Of a stretch of 64,000 nucleotides of DNA, positions 30,001 to 43,700 are shown piece by piece. Origin of the DNA: Siphonodentalium dalli (taxonomy: Eukaryota; Mollusca; Scaphopoda; Gadilida; Siphonodentaliidae); assembly GCA_032622095.1 (NCBI GenBank), contig CP136061.1:175113692-175177691 (forward strand). Reading direction: 5' to 3'. The notes below the pieces were generated by a model. That model worked only from the letters and a program-made list of their open reading frames with translations. It ran no database searches and was not told the origin of the DNA. The first letter of the stretch is position 1; every line of letters starts with the position of its first letter. Position numbers and translations under genes: made by a program.

Positions 30001-32967
30001 ACAGTCACCCCAACTCGTAATAGGAACGATCTAGACCAAGAACATGTCCCATGTGCAGAAGGGATGTTATGTTACACCAGCGATATAGAGTTACGGGATA
30101 TTTGTCTTATTGAGAAATCGGTACCCCAACTGCCAGAAATATATATATATACAGCCGGTACCCCAACTGACCAGTATATAGGTTCAATATATATATTCAT
30201 AATTAACTGAAAAATGGAAGTGGGGCTATTTCGAAAATATCTAGATAGTGGAGATAGCACAATTACAAGCTGATATATGAAGGTAAAATGGTGCAACCTG
30301 TTTCCAATCCGATATGGTGCATATACATTATGTTGGTGGCCATGAATGGCAAAAAATGGTCAAATTTGGTAATAAAGGTGACAAAATTAATCACGATCAC
30401 CATATCGGAGAGCTCAATCATGCCCTATTCAGTAAACACCACAAATAATTGCGTAATTTTACGCTAAATGGTGGAACTTGTTGGCTATATATGTGGTTTT
30501 TTTCCAGAATTACTAAGAAATTGGACCCAAAATACATCTTAAAACAGTCATTTACAGAATATAACAGCTGGTTGCCATGGATACAGAGATCCACACAGTC
30601 ACCCCAACTCGTAATAGGAACGATCTAGACCAAGAACATGTCCCATGTGCAGAAGGGATGTTATGTTACACAAGCGATATAGATTAACGGGATATTTGTC
30701 TTATTGAGTAATCGGTACCCCAACTGCCAGAAATATATATATATACAGCCGGTACCCCAACTGACCAGTATATAGGTTCAATATATATATTCATAATTAA
30801 CTGAAAAATGGAAGTGGGACTATTCCGAAAATATCTAGATAGTGGAGATAGCACAATTACAAGCTGATATATGAAGTTAAAATGGTGCAACCTGTTTCCA
30901 ATCCGAAATGGTGCATATACATTATGTTGGTGGCCATGAATGGCAAAAAATGGTAAAATTTGGTAATAAAGGTGACAAAATTAATCACGATCACCATATC
31001 GGAGAGCTCAATCATGCGTTATTCAGTAACCACCACAAATAATTGCGTAATTTTACGCTAAATGGTGGAACTTGTTGGCTATATATGTGTTTTTTTTCCA
31101 GAATTACTAAGAAATTGGACCCAAAATACATCTTAAAACAGTCATTTACAGAATATAACAGCTGGTTGCCATGGATACAGAGATCCACACAGTCACCCCA
31201 ACTCGTAATAGGAACGATCTAGACCAAGAACATGTCCCATGTGCAGAAGGGATGTTATGTTACACCAGCGATATAGAGTTACGGGATATTTGTCTTATTG
31301 AGAAATCGGTACCCCAACTGCCAGAAATATATATATATACAGCCGGTACCCCAACTGACCAGTATATAGGTTCAATATATATATTAATAATTAACTGAAA
31401 AATGGAAGTGGGGCTATTTCGAAAATATCTAGATAGTGGAGATAGCACAATTACAAGCTGATATATGAAGGTAAAATGGTGCAACCTGTTTCCAATCCGA
31501 AATGGTGCATATACATTATGTTGGTGGCCATGAATGGCAAAAAATGGTCAAATTTGAGAAAATTTGGTAATAAAGGTGACAAAATTAATCACGATCACCA
31601 TATCGGAGAGCTCAATCACGCGTTATTCAGTAACCACCACAAATAATTGCGTAATTTAACGCTAAATGGTGGAGCTTGTTGGCTTAATATATGTGTTTTT
31701 TTCCAGAATTACTAAGAAATTGGACCCAAAATACATCTTAAAACAGTCATTTGCGGAATATAACAGCTGGTTGCCATGGATACAGAGATCCACATAGTCA
31801 CCCCAACTCGTAATAGGAACGATCTAGACCAAGAACATGTCCCATGTGCAGAAGGGATGTTATGTTACACAAGCGATATAGATTAACGGGATATTTGTCT
31901 TATTGAGTAATCGGTACCCCAACTGCCAGAAATATATATATATACAGCCGGTACCCCAACTGACCAGTATATAGGTTCAATATATATCATAATTAACTGA
32001 AAAATGGAAGTGGGGCTATTCCGAAAATATCTAGATAGTGGAGATAGCACAATTACAAGCTGATATATGAAGGTAAAATGGTGCAACCTGTTTCCAATCC
32101 GAAATGGTGCATATACATTATGTTGGTGGCCATGAATGGCAAAAATGGTCAAATTTGAGAAAATTTGGTAATAAAGGTGACAAAATTAATCACGGTCACC
32201 ATATCGGAGAGCTCAATCACGCGTTATTCAGTAACCACCACAAATAATTGCGTAATTTAACGCTAAATGGTGGAGCTTGTTGGCTTAATATATGTGGTTT
32301 TTTCCAGAATTACTAAGAAATTGGACCCAAAATACATCTTAAAACAGTCATTTGCGGAATATAACAGCTGGTTGCCATGGATACAGAGATCCACATAGTC
32401 ACCCCAACTCGTAATAGGAACGATCTAGACCAAGAACATGTCCCATGTGCAGAAGGGATGTTATGTTACACAAGCGATATAGATTAACGGGATATTTGTC
32501 TTATTGAGTAATCGGTACCCCAACTGCCAGAAATATATATATATACAGCCGGTACCCCAACTGACCAGTATATAGGTTCAATATATATCATAATTAACTG
32601 AAAAATGGAAGTGGGACTATTCCGAAAATATCTAGATAGTGGAGATAGCACAATTACAAGCTGATATATGAAGGTAAAATGGTGCAACCTGTTTCCAATC
32701 CGAAATGGTGCAGATACATTATGTTGGTGGCCATGAATGGCAAAAAATGGTAAAATTTGGTAATAAAGGTGACAAAATTAATCACGATCACCATATCGGA
32801 GAGCTCAATCATGCCCTATTCAGTAACCACCACAAATAATTGCGTAATTTTACGCTAAATGGTGGAACTTGTTGGCTATATATGTGTTTTTTTTCCAGAA
32901 TTACTAACAAATTGGACCCAAAATACATCTTAAAACAGTCATTTACAGAATATAACAGCTGGTTGCC
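30001..32967 (+). repeat. HOR block A-B-C-D-E (A truncated by gap)
   Basis: Monomers start at about 29983 (inside the gap), 30577, 31171, 31776 and 32377. This is the canonical five-monomer order. Monomer E carries the private variant GTGCAGATAC at about 32709, shared with E monomers near 53020 and 54815. Confidence 0.9.
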
Positions 32968-34163
32968 ATGGATACAGAGATCCACACAGTCACCCCAACT
33001 CGTAATAGGAACGATCTAGACCAAGAACATGTCCCATGTGCAGAAGGGATGTTATGTTACACCAGCGATATAGAGTTACGGGATATTTGTCTTATTGAGA
33101 AATCGGTACCCCAACTGCCAGAAATATATATATATACAGCCGGTACCCCAACTGACCAGTATATAGGTTCAATATATATATTCATAATTAACTGAAAAAT
33201 GGAAGTGGGGCTATTTCGAAAATATCTAGATAGTGGAGATAGCACAATTACAAGCTGATATATGAAGGTAAAATGGTGCAACCTGTTTCCAATCCGATAT
33301 GGTGCATATACATTATGTTGGTGGCCATGAATGGCAAAAAATGGTCAAATTTGAGAAAATTTGGTAATAAAGGTGACAAAATTAATCACGATCACCATAT
33401 CGGAGAGCTCAATCACGCGTTATTCAGTAACCACCACAAATAATTGCGTAATTTAACGCTAAATGGTGGAGCTTGTTGGCTTAATATATGTGTTTTTTTC
33501 CAGAATTACTAAGAAATTGGACCCAAAATACATCTTAAAACAGTCATTTGCGGAATATAACAGCTGGTTGCCATGGATACAGAGATCCACATAGTCACCC
33601 CAACTCGTAATAGGAACGATCTAGACCAAGAACATGTCCCATGTGCAGAAGGGATGTTATGTTACACAAGCGATATAGATTAACGGGATATTTGTCTTAT
33701 TGAGTAATCGGTACCCCAACTGCCAGAAATATATATATATACAGCCGGTACCCCAACTGACCAGTATATAGGTTCAATATATATCATAATTAACTGAAAA
33801 ATGGAAGTGGGACTATTCCGAAAATATCTAGATAGTGGAGATAGCACAATTACAAGCTGATATATGAAGGTAAAATGGTGCAACCTGTTTCCAATCCGAA
33901 ATGGTGCATATACATTATGTTGGTGGCCATGAATGGCAAAAAATGGTAAAATTTGGTAATAAAGGTGACAAAATTAATCACGATCACCATATCGGAGAGC
34001 TCAATCATGCCCTATTCAGTAACCACCACAAATAATTGCGTAATTTTACGCTAAATGGTGGAACTTGTTGGCTATATATGTGTTTTTTTTCCAGAATTAC
34101 TAACAAATTGGACCCAAAATACATCTTAAAACAGTCATTTACAGAATATAACAGCTGGTTGCC
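32968..34163 (+). repeat. HOR block F-E
   Basis: F (32968-33572) is A-like up to CCGATATGG and C-like from TTTGAGAAAATTT on; E (33573-34163) follows directly. D is missing, the only clean F-E pair in the array. Confidence 0.85.
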
Positions 34164-35959
34164 ATGGATACAGAGATCCACACAGTCACCCCAACTCGTA
34201 ATAGGAACGATCTAGACCAAGAACATGTCCCATGTGCAGAAGGGATGTTATGTTACACCAGCGATATAGAGTTACGGGATATTTGTCTTATTGAGAAATC
34301 GGTACCCCAACTGCCAGAAATATATATATATACAGCCGGTACCCCAACTGACCAGTATATAGGTTCAATATATATATTCATAATTAACTGAAAAATGGAA
34401 GTGGGGCTATTTCGAAAATATCTAGATAGTGGAGATAGCACAATTACAAGCTGATATATGAAGGTAAAATGGTGCAACCTGTTTCCAATCCGATATGGTG
34501 CATATACATTATGTTGGTGGCCATGAATGGCAAAAAATGGTCAAATTTGAGAAAATTTGGTAATAAAGGTGACAAAATTAATCACGATCACCATATCGGA
34601 GAGCTCAATCACGCGTTATTCAGTAACCACCACAAATAATTGCGTAATTTAACGCTAAATGGTGGAGCTTGTTGGCTTAATATATGTGTTTTTTTCCAGA
34701 ATTACTAAGAAATTGGACCCAAAATACATCTTAAAACAGTCATTTGCGGAATATAACAGCTGGTTGCCATGGATACAGAGATCCACATAGTCACCCCAAC
34801 TCGTAATAGGAACGATCTAGACCAAGAACATGTCCCATGTGCAGAAGGGATGTTATGTTACACAAGCGATATAGATTAACGGGATATTTGTCTTATTGAG
34901 TAATCGGTACCCCAACTGCCAGAAATATATATATATACAGCCGGTACCCCAACTGACCAGTATATAGGTTCAATATATATCATAATTAACTGAAAAATGG
35001 AAGTGGGGCTATTCCGAAAATATCTAGATAGTGGAGATAGCACAATTACAAGCTGATATATGAAGGTAAAATGGTGCAACCTGTTTCCAATCCGAAATGG
35101 TGCATATATATTATGTTGGTGGCCATGAATGGCAAAAATGGTCAAATTTGAGAAAATTTGGTAATAAAGGTGACAAAATTAATCACGGTCACCATATCGG
35201 AGAGCTCAATCACGCGTTATTCAGTAACCACCACAAATAATTGCGTAATTTAACGCTAAATGGTGGAGCTTGTTGGCTTAATATATGTGGTTTTTTCCAG
35301 AATTACTAAGAAATTGGACCCAAAATACATCTTAAAACAGTCATTTGCGGAATATAACAGCTGGTTGCCATGGATACAGAGATCCACATAGTCACCCCAA
35401 CTCGTAATAGGAACGATCTAGACCAAGAACATGTCCCATGTGCAGAAGGGATGTTATGTTACACAAGCGATATAGATTAACGGGATATTTGTCTTATTGA
35501 GTAATCGGTACCCCAACTGCCAGAAATATATATATATACAGCCGGTACCCCAACTGACCAGTATATAGGTTCAATATATATCATAATTAACTGAAAAATG
35601 GAAGTGGGACTATTCCGAAAATATCTAGATAGTGGAGATAGCACAATTACAAGCTGATATATGAAGGTAAAATGGTGCAACCTGTTTCCAATCCGAAATG
35701 GTGCATATACATTATGTTGGTGGCCATGAATGGCAAAAAATGGTAAAATTTGGTAATAAAGGTGACAAAATTAATCACGATCACCATATCGGAGAGCTCA
35801 ATCATGCCCTATTCAGTAACCACCACAAATAATTGCGTAATTTTACGCTAAATGGTGGAACTTGTTGGCTATATATGTGTTTTTTTCCAGAATTACTAAC
35901 AAATTGGACCCAAAATACATCTTAAAACAGTCATTTACAGAATATAACAGCTGGTTGCC
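34164..35959 (+). repeat. HOR block F-D-E
   Basis: Monomers start at 34164, 34769 and 35370. First instance of the 1.8 kb three-monomer derivative. Confidence 0.85.
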
Positions 35960-38947
35960 ATGGATACAGAGATCCACACAGTCACCCCAACTCGTAATAG
36001 GAACGATCTAGACCAAGAACATGTCCCATGTGCAGAAGGGATGTTATGTTACACCAGCGATATAGAGTTACGGGATATTTGTCTTATTGAGAAATCGGTA
36101 CCCCAACTGCCAGAAATATATATATATACAGCCGGTACCCCAACTGACCAGTATATAGGTTCAATATATATATTCATAATTAACTGAAAAATGGAAGTGG
36201 GGCTATTTCGAAAATATCTAGATAGTGGAGATAGCACAATTACAAGCTGATATATGAAGGTAAAATGGTGCAACCTGTTTCCAATCCGATATGGTGCATA
36301 TACATTATGTTGGTGGCCATGAATGGCAAAAAATGGTCAAATTTGGTAATAAAGGTGACAAAATTAATCACGATCACCATATCGGAGAGCTCAATCATGC
36401 CCTATTCAGTAAACACCACAAATAATTGCGTAATTTTACGCTAAATGGTGGAACTTGTTGGCTATATATGTGGTTTTTTTCCAGAATTACTAAGAAATTG
36501 GACCCAAAATACATCTTAAAACAGTCATTTACAGAATATAACAGCTGGTTGCCATGGATACAGAGATCCACACAGTCACCCCAACTCGTTATAGGAACGA
36601 TCTAGACCAAGAACATGTCCCATGTGCAGAAGGGATGTTATGTTACACAAGCGATATAGATTAACGGGATATTTGTCTTATTGAGTAATCGGTACCCCAA
36701 CTGCCAGAAATATATATATATACAGCCGGTACCCCAACTGACCAGTATATAGGTTCAATATATATATTCATAATTAACTGAAAAATGGAAGTGGGACTAT
36801 TCCGAAAATATCTAGATAGTGGAGATAGCACAATTACAAGCTGATATATGAAGTTAAAATGGTGCAACCTGTTTCCAATCCGAAATGGTGCATATACATT
36901 ATGTTGGTGGCCATGAATGGCAAAAAATGGTAAAATTTGGTAATAAAGGTGACAAAATTAATCACGATCACCATATCGGAGAGCTCAATCATGCGTTATT
37001 CAGTAACCACCACAAATAATTGCGTAATTTTACGCTAAATGGTGGAACTTGTTGGCTATATATGTTTTTTTTTCCAGAATTACTAAGAAATTGGACCCAA
37101 AATACATCTTAAAACAGTCATTTACAGAATATAACAGCTGGTTGCCATGGATACAGAGATCCACACAGTCACCCCAACTCGTAATAGGAACGATCTAGAC
37201 CAAGAACATGTCCCATGTGCAGAAGGGATGTTATGTTACACCAGCGATATAGAGTTACGGGATATTTGTCTTATTGAGAAATCGGTACCCCAACTGCCAG
37301 AAATATATATATATACAGCCGGTACCCCAACTGACCAGTATATAGGTTCAATATATATATTAATAATTAACTGAAAAATGGAAGTGGGGCTATTTCGAAA
37401 ATATCTAGATAGTGGAGATAGCACAATTACAAGCTGATATATGAAGGTAAAATGGTGCAACCTGTTTCCAATCCGAAATGGTGCATATACATTATGTTGG
37501 TGGCCATGAATGGCAAAAAATGGTCAAATTTGAGAAAATTTGGTAATAAAGGTGACAAAATTAATCACGATCACCATATCGGAGAGCTCAATCACGCGTT
37601 ATTCAGTAACCACCACAAATAATTGCGTAATTTAACGCTAAATGGTGGAGCTTGTTGGCTTAATATATGTGTTTTTTTCCAGAATTACTAAGAAATTGGA
37701 CCCAAAATACATCTTAAAACAGTCATTTGCGGAATATAACAGCTGGTTGCCATGGATACAGAGATCCACATAGTCACCCCAACTCGTAATAGGAACGATC
37801 TAGACCAAGAACATGTCCCATGTGCAGAAGGGATGTTATGTTACACCAGCGATATAGATTTACGGGGTATTTGTCTTATTGAGAAATCGGTACCCCAACT
37901 GCCAGAAATATATATATATATACAGCGGTACCCCAACTGACCAGTATATAGGTTCAATATATATATTCATAATTAACTGAAAAATGGAAGTGGGGCTATT
38001 CCGAAAATATCTAGATAGTGGAGATAGCACAATTACAAGCTGATATATGAAGGTAAAATGGTGCAACCTGTTTCCAATCCGAAATGGTGCATATACATTA
38101 TGTTGGTGGCCATGAATGGCAAAAATGGTCAAATTTGAGAAAATTTGGTAATAAAGGTGACAAAATTAATCACGGTCACCATATCGGAGAGCTCAATCAC
38201 GCGTTATTCAGTAACCACCACAAATAATTGCGTAATTTAACGCTAAATGGTGGAGCTTGTTGGCTTAATATATGTGGTTTTTTCCAGAATTACTAAGAAA
38301 TTGGACCCAAAATACATCTTAAAACAGTCATTTGCGGAATATAACAGCTGGTTGCCATGGATACAGAGATCCACATAGTCACCCCAACTCGTAATAGGAA
38401 CGATCTAGACCAAGAACATGTCCCATGTGCAGAAGGGATGTTATGTTACACAAGCGATATAGATTAACGGGATATTTGTCTTATTGAGTAATCGGTACCC
38501 CAACTGCCAGAAATATATATATATACAGCCGGTACCCCAACTGACCAGTATATAGGTTCAATATATATCATAATTAACTGAAAAATGGAAGTGGGACTAT
38601 TCCGAAAATATCTAGATAGTGGAGATAGCACAATTACAAGCTGATATATGAAGGTAAAATGGTGCAACCTGTTTCCAATCCGAAATGGTGCATATACATT
38701 ATGTTGGTGGCCATGAATGGCAAAAAATGGTAAAATTTGGTAATAAAGGTGACAAAATTAATCACGATCACCATATCGGAGAGCTCAATCATGCCCTATT
38801 CAGTAACCACCACAAATAATTGCGTAATTTTACGCTAAATGGTGGAACTTGTTGGCTATATATGTGTTTTTTTTCCAGAATTACTAACAAATTGGACCCA
38901 AAATACATCTTAAAACAGTCATTTACAGAATATAACAGCTGGTTGCC
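35960..38947 (+). repeat. HOR block A-B-C-G-E
   Basis: Monomers start at 35960, 36554, 37147, 37752 and 38357. G replaces D: its first part has CACCAGCGATATAGATTTAC and GGGGTATTTG, a longer TA tract and CAGCGGTACC (one C lost); the rest is D-like. B carries CTCGTTATAGG, a private variant shared with the B monomers at 41321 and 46107. Confidence 0.85.
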
Positions 38948-40726
38948 ATGGATACAGAGATCCACACAGTCACCCCAACTCGTAATAGGAACGATCTAGA
39001 CCAAGAACATGTCCCATGTGCAGAAGGGATGTTATGTTACACAAGCGATATAGATTAACGGGATATTTGTCTTATTGAGTAATCGGTACCCCAACTGCCA
39101 GAAATATATATATATACAGCCGGTACCCCAACTGACCAGTATATAGGTTCAATATATATATTCATAATTAACTGAAAAATGGAAGTGGGGCTATTTCGAA
39201 AATATCTAGATAGTGGAGATAGCACAATTACAAGCTGATATATGAAGGTAAAATGGTGCAACCTGTTTCCAATCCGAAATGGTGCATATACATTATGTTG
39301 GTGGCCATGAATGGCAAAAAATGGTAAAATTTGGTAATAAAGGTGACAAAATTAATCACGATCACCATATCGGAGAGCTCAATCATGCCCTATTCAGTAA
39401 CCACCACAAATAATTGCGTAATTTTACGCTAAATGGTGGAACTTGTTGGCTATATATGTGTTTTTTTTCCAGAATTACTAACAAATTGGACCCAAAATAC
39501 ATCTTAAAACAGTCATTTACAGAATATAACAGCTGGTTGCCATGGATACAGAGATCCACACAGTCACCCCAACTCGTAATATGAACGATCTAGACCAAGA
39601 ACATGTCCCATGTGCAGAAGGGATGTTATGTTACACCAGCGATATAGAGTTACGGGATATTTGTCTTATTGAGAAATCGGTACCCCAACTGCCAGAAATA
39701 TATATATATACAGCCGGTACCCCAACTGACCAGTATATAGGTTCAATATATATATTCATAATTAACTGAAAAATGGAAGTGGGGCTATTTCGAAAATATC
39801 TAGATAGTGGAGATAGCACAATTACAAGCTGATATATGAAGGTAAAATGGTGCAACCTGTTTCCAATCCGATATGGTGCATATACATTATGTTGGTGGCC
39901 ATGAATGGCAAAAAATGGTCAAATTTGGTAATAAAGGTGACAAAATTAATCACGATCACCATATCGGAGAGCTCAATCATGCCCTATTCAGTAAACACCA
40001 CAAATAATTGCGTAATTTTACGCTAAATGGTGGAACTTGTTGGCTATATATGTGGTTTTTTTCCAGAATTACTAAGAAATTGGACCCAAAATACATCTTA
40101 AAACAGTCATTTACAGAATATAACAGCTGGTTGCCATGGATACAGAGATCCACACAGTCACCCCAACTCGTAATAGGAACGATCTAGACCAAGAACATGT
40201 CCCATGTGCAGAAGGGATGTTATGTTACACAAGCGATATAGATTAACGGGATATTTGTCTTATTGAGTAATCGGTACCCCAACTGCCAGAAATATATATA
40301 TATACAGCCGGTACCCCAACTGACCAGTATATAGGTTCAATATATATCATAATTAACTGAAAAATGGAAGTGGGACTATTCCGAAAATATCTAGATAGTG
40401 GAGATAGCACAATTACAAGCTGATATATGAAGGTAAAATGGTGCAACCTGTTTCCAATCCGAAATGGTGCATATACATTATGTTGGTGGCCATGAATGGC
40501 AAAAAATGGTAAAATTTGGTAATAAAGGTGACAAAATTAATCACGATCACCATATCGGAGAGCTCAATCATGCCCTATTCAGTAACCACCACAAATAATT
40601 GCGTAATTTTACGCTAAATGGTGGAACTTGTTGGCTATATATGTGTTTTTTTTCCAGAATTACTAACAAATTGGACCCAAAATACATCTTAAAACAGTCA
40701 TTTACAGAATATAACAGCTGGTTGCC
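38948..40726 (+). repeat. HOR block H-A-E (irregular)
   Basis: H (38948-39541) is B-like at its start (ACAAGCGATATAGATTAA), A-like in GGGGCTATTTCG and E-like from TGGTAAAATTT to ACTAACAAATT. It is followed by A (39542) and an E whose first bases (CACAGTC) are A/B-like. This marks a disturbed register. Confidence 0.75.
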
Positions 40727-43700
40727 ATGGATACAGAGATCCACACAGTCACCCCAACTCGTAATAGGAACGATCTAGACCAAGAACATGTCCCATGTGC
40801 AGAAGGGATGTTATGTTACACCAGCGATATAGAGTTACGGGATATTTGTCTTATTGAGAAATCGGTACCCCAACTGCCAGAAATATATATATATACAGCC
40901 GGTACCCCAACTGACCAGTATATAGGTTCAATATATATATTCATAATTAACTGAAAAATGGAAGTGGGGCTATTTCGAAAATATCTAGATAGTGGAGATA
41001 GCACAATTACAAGCTGATATATGAAGGTAAAATGGTGCAACCTGTTTCCAATCCGATATGGTGCATATACATTATGTTGGTGGCCATGAATGGCAAAAAA
41101 TGGTCAAATTTGGTAATAAAGGTGACAAAATTAATCACGATCACCATATCGGAGAGCTCAATCATGCCCTATTCAGTAAACACCACAAATAATTGCGTAA
41201 TTTTACGCTAAATGGTGGAACTTGTTGGCTATATATGTGGTTTTTTTCCAGAATTACTAAGAAATTGGACCCAAAATACATCTTAAAACAGTCATTTACA
41301 GAATATAACAGCTGGTTGCCATGGATACAGAGATCCACACAGTCACCCCAACTCGTTATAGGAACGATCTAGACCAAGAACATGTCCCATGTGCAGAAGG
41401 GATGTTATGTTACACAAGCGATATAGATTAACGGGATATTTGTCTTATTGAGTAATCGGTACCCCAACTGCCAGAAATATATATATATACAGCCGGTACC
41501 CCAACTGACCAGTATATAGGTTCAATATATATATTCATAATTAACTGAAAAATGGAAGTGGGACTATTCCGAAAATATCTAGATAGTGGAGATAGCACAA
41601 TTACAAGCTGATATATGAAGTTAAAATGGTGCAACCTGTTTCCAATCCGAAATGGTGCATATACATTATGTTGGTGGCCATGAATGGCAAAAAATGGTAA
41701 AATTTGGTAATAAAGGTGACAAAATTAATCACGATCACCATATCGGAGAGCTCAATCATGCGTTATTCAGTAACCACCACAAATAATTGCGTAATTTTAC
41801 GCTAAATGGTGGAACTTGTTGGCTATATATGTGTTTTTTTTCCAGAATTACTAAGAAATTGGACCCAAAATACATCTTAAAACAGTCATTTACAGAATAT
41901 AACAGCTGGTTGCCATGGATACAGAGATCCACACAGTCACCCCAACTCGTAATAGGAACGATCTAGACCAAGAACATGTCCCATGTGCAGAAGGGATGTT
42001 ATGTTACACCAGCGATATAGAGTTACGGGATATTTGTCTTATTGAGAAATCGGTACCCCAACTGCCAGAAATATATATATATACAGCCGGTACCCCAACT
42101 GACCAGTATATAGGTTCAATATATATATTAATAATTAACTGAAAAATGGAAGTGGGGCTATTTCGAAAATATCTAGATAGTGGAGATAGCACAATTACAA
42201 GCTGATATATGAAGGTAAAATGGTGCAACCTGTTTCCAATCCGAAATGGTGCATATACATTATGTTGGTGGCCATGAATGGCAAAAAATGGTCAAATTTG
42301 AGAAAATTTGGTAATAAAGGTGACAAAATTAATCACGATCACCATATCGGAGAGCTCAATCACGCGTTATTCAGTAACCACCACAAATAATTGCGTAATT
42401 TAACGCTAAATGGTGGAGCTTGTTGGCTTAATATATGTGTTTTTTTCCAGAATTACTAAGAAATTGGACCCAAAATACATCTTAAAACAGTCATTTGCGG
42501 AATATAACAGCTGGTTGCCATGGATACAGAGATCCACATAGTCACCCCAACTCGTAATAGGAACGATCTAGACCAAGAACATGTCCCATGTGCAGAAGGG
42601 ATGTTATGTTACACCAGCGATATAGATTTACGGGGTATTTGTCTTATTGAGAAATCGGTACCCCAACTGCCAGAAATATATATATATATACAGCGGTACC
42701 CCAACTGACCAGTATATAGGTTCAATATATATATTCATAATTAACTGAAAAATGGAAGTGGGGCTATTCCGAAAATATCTAGATAGTGGAGATAGCACAA
42801 TTACAAGCTGATATATGAAGGTAAAATGGTGCAACCTGTTTCCAATCCGAAATGGTGCATATACATTATGTTGGTGGCCATGAATGGCAAAAATGGTCAA
42901 ATTTGAGAAAATTTGGTAATAAAGGTGACAAAATTAATCACGGTCACCATATCGGAGAGCTCAATCACGCGTTATTCAGTAACCACCACAAATAATTGCG
43001 TAATTTAACGCTAAATGGTGGAGCTTGTTGGCTTAATATATGTGGTTTTTTCCAGAATTACTAAGAAATTGGACCCAAAATACATCTTAAAACAGTCATT
43101 TGCGGAATATAACAGCTGGTTGCCATGGATACAGAGATCCACATAGTCACCCCAACTCGTAATAGGAACGATCTAGACCAAGAACATGTCCCATGTGCAG
43201 AAGGGATGTTATGTTACACAAGCGATATAGATTAACGGGATATTTGTCTTATTGAGTAATCGGTACCCCAACTGCCAGAAATATATATATATACAGCCGG
43301 TACCCCAACTGACCAGTATATAGGTTCAATATATATCATAATTAACTGAAAAATGGAAGTGGGACTATTCCGAAAATATCTAGATAGTGGAGATAGCACA
43401 ATTACAAGCTGATATATGAAGGTAAAATGGTGCAACCTGTTTCCAATCCGAAATGGTGCATATACATTATGTTGGTGGCCATGAATGGCAAAAAATGGTA
43501 AAATTTGGTAATAAAGGTGACAAAATTAATCACGATCACCATATCGGAGAGCTCAATCATGCGTTATTCAGTAACCACCACAAATAATTGCGTAATTTTA
43601 CGCTAAATGGTGGAACTTGTTGGCTATATATGTGGTTTTTTTCCAGAATTACTAAGAAATTGGACCCAAAATACATCTTAAAACAGTCATTTACAGAATA

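Noticed and set aside
29772-30210. Frames crossing the N run
   Set aside because: They exist only because N was translated as open; no biological frame crosses an assembly gap.
31171-31398. 75-codon plus-strand frame repeated along the array, as a gene family
   Set aside because: It is part of a homogenised satellite monomer, is stopped after 47 codons in B, D and E monomers, and has no domain. Kept only as an observation.
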